Origin: Guptibacillus spartinae
Lineage (GTDB): Bacteria; Bacillota; Bacilli; Bacillales; Guptibacillaceae
Length of the DNA stretch: 64,000 bases
Direction: 5' to 3'
Assembly (NCBI RefSeq): GCF_028610625.1
Contig: NZ_JAQQWU010000003.1
Coordinates: 375,380 to 439,379, forward strand
The notes under the pieces are model-generated. The model was not told the DNA's origin, searched no databases, and was given only the letters and a program-made list of their open reading frames with translations. The stretch's first letter is position 1, and the number at the start of each line of letters is the position of its first letter. A program made the position numbers and the translations under genes. This document shows positions 8,407 to 16,526 of this stretch, piece after piece.

Positions 8407-9384
8407 TTGATCAAAAAAGATCATGATCCCCCGCAACATCTCCACAAATTAAACCTTTTACTAAATCGGCTTCCTTCCAATCATCTACGCATTGAGGAAA
8501 TAAATGAGCAAATTGCAATGCACCAAGCAGGAATAGCAGGTGAGAAATCGCTAAATTTCCCGTTAAGTTTTTTAGATGATAAGCGCTTTTCGATCTATCA
8601 TGACCTGCGTCTATTTGACGGCGTCCATTATTTTCAAATCGATACGCTTGTAGTGACACAGCACTATCTTCTCATTCTTGAAGTGAAAAATATTTCAGGC
8701 ACTCTCATGTTTGATCCAGCCTTCAATCAGCTCATTCGTATTTCTGACACGAAAGAAGAGGCTTTTCCAAATCCCCTCACTCAAGTGGAGCGGCAGCGCT
8801 CCCAACTCCGAGCTTTGCTTCAAAAAATAAACATTCCAGAAGTACCGATTGAAACGCTGATTGTGGTGGCTAACCGAAGAGCGGTTTTGAAAGCGACAGA
8901 GAAGGTTCAGTTCATTTCTTCAAAAGTCATCCGGAGCGAGTACTTGCCGACAAAAGTGAAGTTACTGGACAAGCAGTATAGTGATGAGCGTTTGACGGTG
9001 AAAGAAGTCCGGAAAATCGGGCGTACTTTTGTTAAGCTACATGAGCCACTTGACCGTGATGTTCTGAAGCGCTTTTCAATTTCTAGGGGCGATTTGCTTA
9101 TTGGTGTCGCGTGTCCTTCATGTGATCGTCTAGCTATGCTGAGACTGCACGGGAGGTGGTATTGCGAAACATGTGGCACTTATTCACGTGATGCCCACTT
9201 AAGGGCGCTACAAGATTATGCGCTACTTGTGTCTAAAGAGATTACGAATCAGGAGGCGAGGCGGTTTTTGAGGATGGATTCCGGGGATGCTGCTACAAGA
9301 TTATTAAGATCATTAAATTTAGAGTCAACTGGATCAACAAAAGGAAGGCGATATAAGCTGGATTTTGAGGTTTCGCGGAATTAA
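8407..9384 (+). CDS. NERD (nuclease-related) domain protein with zinc ribbon
   Basis: About 325 aa. The NERD domain spans roughly residues 45-150, with the PD-(D/E)XK-like core FQIDTLVVTQHYLLILEVKN (D and EVK catalytic candidates). A C-terminal four-cysteine ribbon, CPSCDR then CETCGT, follows at about 235-260. NERD proteins are predicted nucleases of unknown biological role. The TTG at 8407, behind AGAAGAGGT at 8392-8400, gives an N-terminus of the usual Bacillus type (basic residues, then LHKLNLLLNRLP). An ATG at 8371 has no good ribosome binding site. The 3' end runs into a tandem repeat. Confidence 0.82.
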   Translation: MIKKDHDPPQHLHKLNLLLNRLPSNHLRIEEINEQIAMHQAGIAGEKSLNFPLSFLDDKRFSIYHDLRLFDGVHYFQIDTLVVTQHYLLILEVKNISGTLMFDPAFNQLIRISDTKEEAFPNPLTQVERQRSQLRALLQKINIPEVPIETLIVVANRRAVLKATEKVQFISSKVIRSEYLPTKVKLLDKQYSDERLTVKEVRKIGRTFVKLHEPLDRDVLKRFSISRGDLLIGVACPSCDRLAMLRLHGRWYCETCGTYSRDAHLRALQDYALLVSKEITNQEARRFLRMDSGDAATRLLRSLNLESTGSTKGRRYKLDFEVSRN

Positions 9385-9470
9385 TTGAATTTCCGCGGAA
9401 ATAATACGTGTTTTCGCGGAAAAAAATTGATTTTCGCGGAATTATCCAGAAAATCGCGGAATTAACATGT
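9369..9470 (+). repeat. Five-copy tandem repeat, core TTTCGCGGAA, period 20-21 bp
   Basis: GCGGA begins at 9375, 9395, 9416, 9436 and 9456, steps of 20, 21, 20 and 20 bp. Each copy has T/A-rich bases before it and usually AATTA-like bases after it. The first copy encodes the last residues and stop of the NERD protein. The array lies in the 154-bp gap between convergent genes. Confidence 0.85.
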
Positions 9471-9501
9471 TTTCCTCCACCAAACCCCCCCAAACACCCA
9501 C

Positions 9502-9530
9502 AAAAAAAGCCCCCCACACGCGTGGCGGAC
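9502..9530 (-). terminator. Terminator of the VOC-family gene
   Basis: On the minus strand a GC-rich imperfect stem (CCGCCAC with GTGGGGG, one mismatch) is followed by GC and seven T residues. Confidence 0.6.
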
Positions 9531-9538
9531 CTCCATTA

Positions 9539-9961
9539 CTAGTTAGACGACCCAGATTTCTCAAAATTAAGATCCCAAATCACTCCATAGGCATCCTTTA
9601 CTTTCGCAAATGTGGCTCCCCAGAAGGTATCTTGAAGTTCCATATAAACGGTGCCTTTTTCTTTCAAGCGCACATAGAGCGACTCGATTTCTTCAGCGCT
9701 ATCCAGTTCTAGGGCAAGAGAGAGATTATTACCTACAGTGATAGAAGTATTCATAAAACCATCGGAAACCATGAAAAAAAGCTCATCTTTTCTGAAGCGC
9801 GCATGCATGATGTAATTGTCCATTTCGGGTGGTGTTTCAAAATTTGCTTCTCCAAACGTTTGAACATCGGTTACTTCTCCATCAAAAACTTCTTTGTAAT
9901 ATTCCAATGCCTCCCGCGCTGTGCCTTCAAACGTGAAATAGGGAATTGGGTGGTGCTTCAT
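9539..9961 (-). CDS. VOC family protein, PhnB-type
   Basis: 140 aa with the PhnB/3-dmu-9_3-mt glyoxalase-like pattern: HPIPYFTFEGTAREALEYYKEVFDGEV at the N-terminus, the middle IMHARFRKDELFFMVSD, and the C-terminal FWGATFAKVKDAYGVIWDLNF. The VOC fold often binds a metal and may act as a dioxygenase, isomerase or resistance protein; the substrate cannot be inferred. The strong ribosome binding site AAAGGAGAG precedes the ATG. It is a single-gene unit convergent with the NERD gene. Confidence 0.88.
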   Translation of the reverse strand: MKHHPIPYFTFEGTAREALEYYKEVFDGEVTDVQTFGEANFETPPEMDNYIMHARFRKDELFFMVSDGFMNTSITVGNNLSLALELDSAEEIESLYVRLKEKGTVYMELQDTFWGATFAKVKDAYGVIWDLNFEKSGSSN

Positions 9962-10139
9962 CTTTTTTCACTCTCCTTTAAATTAGCCTGTCTACCTAAG
10001 TCCAGTATAACGTGATGACAAAGAATGCGAAAGAACATTCGTTCGTCATGAAGCGCCACATTTCTAAAAGCTTCTTTCGGATAAGTGCGAAGGAAGAGTG
10101 CCAACAAAAGCGAATTAGTATAATAACAGGAGGTGCACT

Positions 10140-10553
10140 ATGTTTCAGAAAGTGATTGATCCAAGAGTATCAGAAACGGATGGAGCTGGTCACATTAATA
10201 ATACGGTCATCCCCGTATGGTTTGAATCTGGCCGTGATCCGATTTTTCGCATGTTTAATCCAGATTTACGTTTTCATGATTGGCACTGCGTTCTTTTAAA
10301 AATGGATGCGGAATATGTTTCTCAAATCTATTATGGCACTCAGGTAACGGTCTACACCTGGATTAAGAGAATTGGGCGAACAAGCTTTGAAGTATATGAG
10401 GAAATTCATCAAAAAGAGAACCTATGCGTCCGAGGAAGCGCTACATATGTGAACTACCATTTTGATCAACAAAAAAGCATGCCAATTCCGGCTGAAATTC
10501 GAAATCAGCTGGAAGATCATCTTTATGACAAGCAAAAAGCCACCAGCGAGTAA
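10140..10553 (+). CDS. Acyl-CoA thioesterase, hotdog fold
   Basis: 137 aa of the 4-hydroxybenzoyl-CoA thioesterase/YbgC-like family. The active-site region is DGAGHINNTVIPVWFESGRDPIF, where Asp replaces nothing unusual and the H-I-N-N motif is typical. The central WIKRIGRTSFEVYEEI forms the hotdog helix-strand. It probably hydrolyses acyl-CoA or acyl-ACP thioesters in the cytoplasm; the chain preference is unknown. AGGAGGTGCACT precedes the ATG. It is a single-gene unit ending in a terminator shared with the convergent lipoprotein gene. Confidence 0.85.
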   Translation: MFQKVIDPRVSETDGAGHINNTVIPVWFESGRDPIFRMFNPDLRFHDWHCVLLKMDAEYVSQIYYGTQVTVYTWIKRIGRTSFEVYEEIHQKENLCVRGSATYVNYHFDQQKSMPIPAEIRNQLEDHLYDKQKATSE

Positions 10554-10570
10554 CTTTGCTAGTGGCTTTT
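10535..10570. terminator. Bidirectional terminator
   Basis: A 13-bp stem with one mismatch (10535-10547 with 10558-10570). The left arm is inside the last codons of the thioesterase gene; T or A runs lie on both sides. Confidence 0.75.
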
Positions 10571-10581
10571 CGTTAATGAAC

Positions 10582-11313
10582 TTAAATGTTGATTTTCACA
10601 TCAGCATCTTTTTTAAGCTTGTCGATTAATTCTTGTGTTTTCTTATTTTTCTGTTCACCTTCAAGACCTTCCTTGATCTGAGGTTTCACATCTTCATAAG
10701 CCGGCATTTCTTCAGAACTACCCTGTTCTTTTGCCTTTTCATAGTACTCTTTCATTTCTTTCTCACTAACTTCATCAACTTTAATTTCTTGGTCAATGTA
10801 CTTCGTATACTGGATGTTTTTCGCAATTTCTTTTTTGAGGTCATCCATTGTCATGTCGCTTTTCTTAAGGGCTTCTTCAAATTTTTTCTCATCTTCAAAG
10901 CCTTTTTTTACATTTTCAAGTTCTTCATTGATCTTATCATCAGAAGCTTTAATACCTTCTTCCTGTGCAGCTTGAAGGATGAGCTCCTGACCAACCATGC
11001 TTTCAGCGACTTGTTTCTTCATTTGCTTTAGCTGATCTTTCGGTACTTCTTGGCCCATTTGCACATATTGCATCTGGCTTTGACTATAAAGGGCATTAAA
11101 ATCTTCCCCTTTAATTTCTTTTCCATTAACAGTTGCAACTACTTTGTCTTTCTCAACTTTATCTACTTCCGGTTGCTTTTGCTCACCGGCTTTTTCTTCT
11201 GTCTTTGTATCATCTTGTTTCTTGTCATTATTACTGCTTTCTTCATTTCCTCCACAGGCTGCTAATACAACGATTAATAAACCTGTTATGAGTAAGTAAG
11301 TTAATTTACGCAA
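10582..11313 (-). CDS. SurA/PrsA-like foldase lipoprotein without a PPIase domain
   Basis: 243 aa. The lipoprotein signal peptide ends LLIVVLAAC, so Cys20 is the lipidation site. A Lys/Glu/Asp-rich linker follows, then a SurA-type N-terminal chaperone domain (VVATVNGKEIKGEDFNALY through KYIDQEI). The parvulin/rotamase domain that PrsA carries between its two halves is absent, so it is expected to be an extracytoplasmic holdase/chaperone rather than an isomerase. TTG at 11313 follows AAAGGAG; upstream starts would ruin the signal peptide. It is a monocistronic unit. Confidence 0.85.
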   Translation of the reverse strand: MRKLTYLLITGLLIVVLAACGGNEESSNNDKKQDDTKTEEKAGEQKQPEVDKVEKDKVVATVNGKEIKGEDFNALYSQSQMQYVQMGQEVPKDQLKQMKKQVAESMVGQELILQAAQEEGIKASDDKINEELENVKKGFEDEKKFEEALKKSDMTMDDLKKEIAKNIQYTKYIDQEIKVDEVSEKEMKEYYEKAKEQGSSEEMPAYEDVKPQIKEGLEGEQKNKKTQELIDKLKKDADVKINI

Positions 11314-11501
11314 TTCACATGCTCCTTTCAAAAGGCTGAGTCCATTGTTCCACAAAAATCATCGCTTGAAAACCCCTAACAGTAAGTATGGGATAAAAAA
11401 CACATTCTTATTACATTCTTTCATTGAGAAGGCAGAAACCCTACCTTTTTATGCACGAGTTGCATAGTGTAATAAGTAGTTTTAGGAAAAGGGGAGACGG
11501 C

Positions 11502-12944
11502 ATGATTAATGGAAAAGAGTACATCGAACGTATAGATGCTCTCCAAAATGAAGTGTGGATTGAGGGAGGGAAGTGTACAGGAAAACTATCCGAACTCACA
11601 CCTTTTAAAGGCATAATTAAGAGCAAAGCGGCCCTATATGATTACCAGAGCCAACCTGAAAACAAAAAGCTGTTTCAATATTCAACGTCTGATCGTAAAA
11701 TCGGATACGGATTTTCATACCATCAACCGAAAACAGTTGAAGATCTCACAAAAAGGCGCTTAGCCACCCAGGAGTGGGCGAGGTTAAGTGCGGGCCTAAT
11801 GGGAAGGTCACCAGATTATATGAACACCTTATTGATGACGCTTGGTATGGCAGCGCCACATTTTGCCCAGGATCAGAAAGCTTTTGGAGATAATATAAAA
11901 CGGTTATATGAAAAAGCAAGAGATGAAGATCTTTCGATTACACATACATTTATTAATCCGCAGGTCAATCGATCTCTTGGACAGTATTTTGATGATACGA
12001 ATGTAACAGCTGCCAAAGTGATTGAAGAAAATAAGGAAGGAATTGTGATTCAAGGTGCCAGGTTGTTGGCTACTCAAGGTGGATTAACAGATGAACTGCT
12101 CGTTTTACCTGCAGGGGGATACACGTTAGATGATTCCTACTTATTTGGGTTTATGATTCCTTCTAATACAAAAGGACTGAAATTTTTATGTAGGGAATCC
12201 TTTTGTTATCGTGATTCGCGCTTTGACCATCCACTAGCTTCTCAATTTGAAGAAAGTGATGCGATTGTTGTTTTTGATCACGTACTTGTCCCATGGGAGT
12301 GCGTTTTTCTTTATAAAAATGTTCAAATTGTTGGCGATATGGAAGAAGCGACTGGTATGTACACGTTTTTGCAATTTCAAGCTATTTGCAGGCAGGTTGT
12401 GAAAGTAGAGTATATTCTTGGTTTGTGTGAATTAATGGGTGAGGCCATACAAATTCAAGAATATGAACATATTAAGTTGAAGATGAGTGAGATTATCACA
12501 ACGCTTGAAATTATGAAAGCTTTGTTAGTAGCGTCAGAAGTCAATAGCCAAGTGAATCAATTTGGAACCCTTGTGCCTGATAGTAAACCACTTAAAGCGG
12601 CAATACAATATTTTTCTGTCGCTTATCCAAGGTTAATTGAAATCATTCAAATGCTTGGTGCTAGTGGGTTAATTTCAATCCCAACAGAAAAGGATTTTAA
12701 CTCTGAAATACAAGAGGACCTGGCGAATTATCTTCAAGGGGCAAATGTAAATGCAAAGGAACGTGTGCAACTATTTCGAATGGCCTGGGATATTGGAATG
12801 AGTGCTTTTGGATCTCGTCAAACACAGTTTGAACGGTTTTTCTTTGGTGATCCTGTACGTCTTTCATCGATTCATTATAACCGTTATTTCACTCAGCCAT
12901 ATGTAAATATGGTCCTGGATTTTCTAAATGAGAGAGAAGAGTAA
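11502..12944 (+). CDS. 4-hydroxyphenylacetate 3-monooxygenase-type FADH2-dependent oxygenase
   Basis: 480 aa of the HpaB family, similar to B. subtilis YoaI. HpaB uses FADH2 from a separate reductase to ortho-hydroxylate 4-hydroxyphenylacetate or related phenols. Family blocks are present: the N-terminal GKEYIERIDALQNEVWIEG, central THTFINPQVNR (flavin/substrate loop), and DHVLVPWECVF. ATG at 11502 follows AAAAGGGGAGA; the frame runs open upstream without another good site. No HpaC-like reductase is adjacent. A terminator and then an AtoE-like transporter follow, which may or may not serve the same substrate. Confidence 0.9.
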   Translation: MINGKEYIERIDALQNEVWIEGGKCTGKLSELTPFKGIIKSKAALYDYQSQPENKKLFQYSTSDRKIGYGFSYHQPKTVEDLTKRRLATQEWARLSAGLMGRSPDYMNTLLMTLGMAAPHFAQDQKAFGDNIKRLYEKARDEDLSITHTFINPQVNRSLGQYFDDTNVTAAKVIEENKEGIVIQGARLLATQGGLTDELLVLPAGGYTLDDSYLFGFMIPSNTKGLKFLCRESFCYRDSRFDHPLASQFEESDAIVVFDHVLVPWECVFLYKNVQIVGDMEEATGMYTFLQFQAICRQVVKVEYILGLCELMGEAIQIQEYEHIKLKMSEIITTLEIMKALLVASEVNSQVNQFGTLVPDSKPLKAAIQYFSVAYPRLIEIIQMLGASGLISIPTEKDFNSEIQEDLANYLQGANVNAKERVQLFRMAWDIGMSAFGSRQTQFERFFFGDPVRLSSIHYNRYFTQPYVNMVLDFLNEREE

Positions 12945-12972
12945 AAGTCGCTAGTTTGCGGCTTTTTTTTTT
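12944..12972 (+). terminator. Intrinsic terminator after the HpaB-type gene
   Basis: An 8-bp stem AAAGTCGC / GCGGCTTT (one G-U pair), a 6-nt loop, then a run of T residues to 12972. Confidence 0.8.
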
Positions 12973-12982
12973 GAAGGAAGGA

Positions 12983-12997
12983 TTGAAAACGTTTTCT
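12983..12997 (+). promoter_or_regulatory. Catabolite-responsive element (cre) for CcpA
   Basis: TTGAAAACGTTTTCT matches every position of the cre consensus WTGNAANCGNWWNCW. It lies between the hpaB terminator and the AtoE-type gene, 73 bp before that start, so catabolite repression of the transporter is expected. Confidence 0.75.
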
Positions 12998-13069
12998 TTA
13001 CGAGGGAGGAAACAATGGAAGCATTCCCGAATGAAGTTTAAGTACCCAATACATAAAGGAGTTGAACGT

Positions 13070-14395
13070 ATGCTTAAAGCTTCCATCTCATTATCAAATC
13101 GGATTATGCAACGGTATTTACCAGATCCATTTTTATTTGTGATTATCCTAACATTCGTTGTCTTTGCACTTGGGATGATTTTTACTGGTAGTTCACCGGT
13201 TCAAATGGTTCAATTCTTCGGCGAAGGATTTTGGAGTTTACTCGCTTTCTCCATGCAGATGGTGCTTGTTCTCGTGACAGGCTATGTCCTAGCCAGTAGC
13301 CCACTTTTTAAAAAAGGTCTTCGTTTTCTTGCAAAAAGAGCGAAAACACCTGGACAGGCGATCGTATACGTCACACTCATTTCATTGATCGCTAGCTGGA
13401 TTAACTGGGGATTTGGCCTAGTGATTGGTGCTCTCTATGCAAAAGAACTAGCAAGACAGGTAGAGAAGGTCGACTATCGTTTGTTGATTGCGAGTGCTTA
13501 TAGTGGTTTTCTGGTATGGCATGGAGGACTGGCAGGTTCCATTCCCCTTACCATTGCCACTCCAGAGCACTTCACAGCGGATTTAATTGGCATCGTTTCA
13601 ACGAATGAGACGATATTTTCCCTCTTTAATTTGATGATTGTGGCGTCTCTCTTTCTTCTATTACCTCTGATAAATTACTTTATGTCACCTGCAGAAGAAG
13701 AGCGTATACATATTGATCGAACGCTGCTTGAGGAAAATCATGTAGAGGCAGCGAGTCTTGAAGGTGAAGTAACGCCAGCTGAAAGACTTGAGAATAGCCA
13801 AATTGTATCTATGATTATATCGCTCGTGGGACTAGCCTACCTCGTATATTATTTTGTGAACACAGGATTTGAATTGAATTTAAATATCGTAAACTTTGGT
13901 TTTCTTTTTCTAGGCATTCTTTTTCATGGAACACCACGTCATTTTCTTGAAGCGGTTAGTAATGCGGTGAAAGGGGCCAGCGGGATCATCATTCAGTTTC
14001 CTTTCTATGCAGGTATTATGGGAATGATGGTAGCTTCAGGTCTGGCAGCCCAACTTTCTCAGGGGTTTGTATCAATCTCAAACGAGTTTACATTTCCGTT
14101 CTTTGCTTTTATCAGTGCTGGGATTGTAAATTTCTTTGTACCATCTGGGGGAGGACAATGGGCGGTTCAGGCACCAATTATGCTTGATGCAGCGAAGGAG
14201 TTAGGGGTTTCGATTCCCAAAACCGCCATGGCAGTCGCATGGGGAGACGCGTGGACGAATATGATCCAACCGTTTTGGGCTTTACCTGCTCTTGCTATAG
14301 CTGGATTGAAGGCAAAGGACATTATGGGTTATTGCTTCATCGTATTAATTGTAAGTGGTGTGGCCATTTCGCTTGGTCTTGTCTTTATAGGATAA
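13070..14395 (+). CDS. Short-chain fatty acid transporter, AtoE family
   Basis: 441 aa integral membrane protein with about 11-12 hydrophobic segments. Motifs of the AtoE/ScfA family are visible: the N-terminal RIMQRYLPDPFLFVIILTF, SWINWGFGLVIGALYAKE, and the C-terminal FFVPSGGGQWAVQAPIML and WGDAWTNMIQPFWALP. It is expected to take up short-chain fatty acids. ATG at 13070 has AAAGGAG with 8-nt spacing; the upstream frame carries the cre site and is not coding. It follows the HpaB-type gene but is separated by a terminator. Confidence 0.9.
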   Translation: MLKASISLSNRIMQRYLPDPFLFVIILTFVVFALGMIFTGSSPVQMVQFFGEGFWSLLAFSMQMVLVLVTGYVLASSPLFKKGLRFLAKRAKTPGQAIVYVTLISLIASWINWGFGLVIGALYAKELARQVEKVDYRLLIASAYSGFLVWHGGLAGSIPLTIATPEHFTADLIGIVSTNETIFSLFNLMIVASLFLLLPLINYFMSPAEEERIHIDRTLLEENHVEAASLEGEVTPAERLENSQIVSMIISLVGLAYLVYYFVNTGFELNLNIVNFGFLFLGILFHGTPRHFLEAVSNAVKGASGIIIQFPFYAGIMGMMVASGLAAQLSQGFVSISNEFTFPFFAFISAGIVNFFVPSGGGQWAVQAPIMLDAAKELGVSIPKTAMAVAWGDAWTNMIQPFWALPALAIAGLKAKDIMGYCFIVLIVSGVAISLGLVFIG

Positions 14396-14436
14396 GAAAG
14401 ATGCAGGTTTCTCATTCAAAAATAGAAAGGAAAATG

Positions 14437-14469
14437 GAACAGAAGCTTTTTTCAAAGCGGCTTCTGTTC
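14437..14469. terminator. Hairpin between convergent units
   Basis: A 10-bp perfect stem (14437-14446 with 14460-14469), 13-nt loop, weak T tract. It lies after the AtoE-type gene and beyond the end of a minus-strand small ORF, so it may act in both directions. Confidence 0.45.
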
Positions 14470-14484
14470 TTGGTGCCCAATAGT

Positions 14485-14644
14485 CTAATGAGTTTCCTCC
14501 GTTTGCGATCGTTTGTGATTTCGGATCAAGCCATAAATCGCGAACACAATGAAAAAAAAGCCAAGTATGACAAAGGTGAAGGAAGAGGCTACCTTATTAT
14601 CCTGATACGCAGTGAATGCGAAAGTGATATTTAGGTTTATCCAT
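14485..14644 (-). pseudogene. Small membrane protein ORF, apparent frameshift near the start
   Basis: A strong ribosome binding site AAAGGAGG sits before ATG at 14644, but that frame stops after 15 codons. One frame over, the same stretch encodes about 50 residues: WINLNITFAFTAYQ, then a hydrophobic helix (FTFVILGFFFIVFAIYGLI), then RNHKRSQTEETH and stop. The 160-nt length is one base more than a multiple of three, so a single-base indel near the start would restore a 52-aa single-pass membrane protein. It may be a true small pseudogene or a base error. Confidence 0.45.
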
Positions 14645-14768
14645 TTTTTACCTCCTTTCGTTTTATTCTAACATATCGTCATCAGCATTTGTTCCGAGTT
14701 CGTCAAAGATCCTTTCCACACCGTTTCGAAAAATATGGTACGGTAACTTGTGAAAGGATGATTTGAAC

Positions 14769-15437
14769 ATGAAGAAGGAATTCCAAGCACGAATTGAAGA
14801 ATGGAAGAATTTTTTGTTCATTTATAAATTTGCACTCGATGAAATTAACACCAAATTAACGATTTTAAATGATGAATTTCAATTTGTTCATCAGCACAAT
14901 CCAATTGAACATGTGAAATCACGTATTAAATCTCCTGAAAGCATTATGGCAAAGCTTGAGCGGAAGGGACTTGAAATCACAACTGAAAATGTGAAGAAAC
15001 ATATAAACGATATTGCGGGAGTTCGAGTAACATGCTCCTTTACCAATGATATTTATCGCATCTATGAAATGATTGAAAGTCAGGATGACATCCGCCTCAT
15101 TAACGTAAAAGATTACGTGACACATCCAAAGCCCAATGGTTACAAAAGCCTCCACCTGATTGTAGAAATTCCTGTCTTCCTATCGAAAGGCCCGGAACTG
15201 GTAAGAGTAGAAATTCAACTGCGAACGATTGCGATGGATTTTTGGGCAAGTTTGGAGCACAAAATTTATTACAAGTTTGAAGGCGAAATCCCTGACAAAT
15301 TAAGTAACGAATTAAAAGAAGCGGCAGAGATGATTCATTATCTTGATGCCAAAATGATGCGAATAAAAGACGAAGTAAATGAATTTAAGGAACATGATAG
15401 GGAAGAAAAACAACTTTCAGCTAGGGGGCATTTATGA
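14769..15437 (+). CDS. sasA: Small alarmone synthetase (GTP pyrophosphokinase, YwaC/RelP type)
   Basis: Synthesises (p)ppGpp/pGpp by pyrophosphate transfer from ATP to GTP or GDP; no hydrolase domain. 222 aa. Conserved SAS motifs: HNPIEHVKSRIKSPESI, INDIAGVRVTC, HPKPNGYKSLHLIVE and EIQLRTIAMDFWASLEHKIYY. The sequence matches B. subtilis YwaC (SasA/RelP) much better than YjbM (SasB). ATG at 14769 or TTG at 14763 are both possible behind AAAGGATG. Its last four bases overlap the next gene (ATGA), giving translational coupling to a Gfo/Idh/MocA oxidoreductase. In B. subtilis this synthetase is controlled by cell-envelope stress sigma factors; I see no clear ECF promoter here. Confidence 0.93.
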   Translation: MKKEFQARIEEWKNFLFIYKFALDEINTKLTILNDEFQFVHQHNPIEHVKSRIKSPESIMAKLERKGLEITTENVKKHINDIAGVRVTCSFTNDIYRIYEMIESQDDIRLINVKDYVTHPKPNGYKSLHLIVEIPVFLSKGPELVRVEIQLRTIAMDFWASLEHKIYYKFEGEIPDKLSNELKEAAEMIHYLDAKMMRIKDEVNEFKEHDREEKQLSARGHL

Positions 15438-16423
15438 AGACAATTCGCTGGGGAATCATCGGCTGTGGAAAAGTGACCGAGAAAAAAAGTGGACCAGGCT
15501 TTCAAAAAGCTGAGCATTCGGAACTTGTTGCGGTTATGCGTCGTGACCCGGAACTCGCACGGGATTATGCAGAAAGACACGGCGTTCCTAAGTGGTATAT
15601 AAGTGCAGAGGAGTTAATTCAAGATGAAGAAGTAGATGCTGTCTATATTGCTACACCTCCATCAAGTCATAAAGAATACACGCTTCTTGCTGCAAGAGCT
15701 GGGAAGCCAGTTTATGTGGAAAAACCAATGGCATTAAACACAGAGGAATGTCAGGAAATGATCGAAGTATGCCAGGCGAATGATGTTCCTTTGTTCGTCG
15801 CTTTTTACCGTCGAGCGATGCCAGCTCTTTTGCAGGTAAAAGAGTTGTTAGACAATAACGCGATCGGAAATGTTCGATTTGTAAGAACCGTTCATCATAA
15901 AAAAGCTTCCATACAAGAGAAAACTGGGGATTTACCGTGGCGGGTAAAGCCAGAAATCTCGGGCGGTGGTCACTTTTTTGATCTAGCCAGCCATACACTC
16001 GATTTTCTAGATTACCTATTTGGCCCTATTGAACAAGCAAAAGGCTTTGCACATAATCAAGGTAATCTTTATGAAGCGGAAGACATGGTATCAGGTACGT
16101 ATGTTTTCCAATCAGGTGTACATGGTACCGGGCAATGGTGTTTTCAATCGTATAAAAATGAAGATGTAAATGAAATTGTTGGGGAGGAAGGTTCAATCAT
16201 CTATTCAACCTTACAAGAACGTCCCATTATTTTAAGTAATGAGCAGGGTGAACGAGAAATTGAAGTGGTCTATCCAAAGCATGTGCAACAGCCATTAATT
16301 CAAGCAATTGTTAATGATCTTAACGGCATAGGGCAGTCCCCAAGTACAGGTGATACTGCCCTAAGAACAAGTAAAATCATGGATGAACTTGTAGCAACTT
16401 ACTATCAACGGAAGAAAGCCTAA
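15434..16423 (+). CDS. Gfo/Idh/MocA family NAD(P)-dependent oxidoreductase
   Basis: 329 aa. The N-terminal Rossmann fold shows IRWGIIGCGKVTEKKSG (GxGxxxG-like), then the family signature GKPVYVEKPMAL at about residues 88-100, where the EKP lysine is catalytic. The C-terminal alpha/beta domain includes GGGHFFDLASHTLDFLDYL with the conserved histidine. It probably oxidises or reduces a sugar, inositol or sugar-acid type substrate. It starts inside the stop of the alarmone synthetase gene (ATGA overlap), so both are one transcript; a functional link is not obvious. It ends at a terminator. Confidence 0.88.
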   Translation: MKTIRWGIIGCGKVTEKKSGPGFQKAEHSELVAVMRRDPELARDYAERHGVPKWYISAEELIQDEEVDAVYIATPPSSHKEYTLLAARAGKPVYVEKPMALNTEECQEMIEVCQANDVPLFVAFYRRAMPALLQVKELLDNNAIGNVRFVRTVHHKKASIQEKTGDLPWRVKPEISGGGHFFDLASHTLDFLDYLFGPIEQAKGFAHNQGNLYEAEDMVSGTYVFQSGVHGTGQWCFQSYKNEDVNEIVGEEGSIIYSTLQERPIILSNEQGEREIEVVYPKHVQQPLIQAIVNDLNGIGQSPSTGDTALRTSKIMDELVATYYQRKKA

Positions 16424-16443
16424 CAAAGGCTTTCTCTTTTTTT
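16414..16443 (+). terminator. Intrinsic terminator
   Basis: Stem GAAAGCC / GGCTTTC (16414-16420 with 16428-16434), 7-nt loop, T-rich tail. The left arm overlaps the last codons of the oxidoreductase gene. Confidence 0.75.
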
Positions 16444-16445
16444 GT

Positions 16446-16474
16446 TTGACATTGATAATCATTATCAATAAAAT
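16446..16474 (+). promoter_or_regulatory. Sigma-A promoter with embedded Fur box
   Basis: TTGACA (16446-16451), 17-bp spacer, TAAAAT (16469-16474). Inside the spacer TGATAATCATTATCA (16453-16467) is a perfect 7-1-7 Fur box. Iron-bound Fur would block RNA polymerase directly, so the nitroreductase at 16527 should be induced by iron limitation. Confidence 0.85.
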
Positions 16475-16526
16475 AGAAATAGGATGAAATTAGTGAAGCT
16501 CTCTGAGGAAAGGTGCTTGATTAATC

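Noticed and set aside
9369-9470. GCGGAA array as a CRISPR
   Set aside because: Repeat unit is about 10 bp with about 10-bp gaps, far below CRISPR dimensions, and no cas genes are present.
10033-10044. GAAC-ATTC-GTTC, a LexA/DinR-like box before the thioesterase gene
   Set aside because: The inner four bases and one flanking base do not fit the Bacillus LexA consensus and the gene is not a DNA-damage gene; a chance match is likely.
14239-14634. 131-aa plus-strand ORF running from the AtoE-type gene into the gap
   Set aside because: Overlaps the true gene in another frame, has no ribosome binding site, and its 3' part is antisense to the more credible small membrane ORF.
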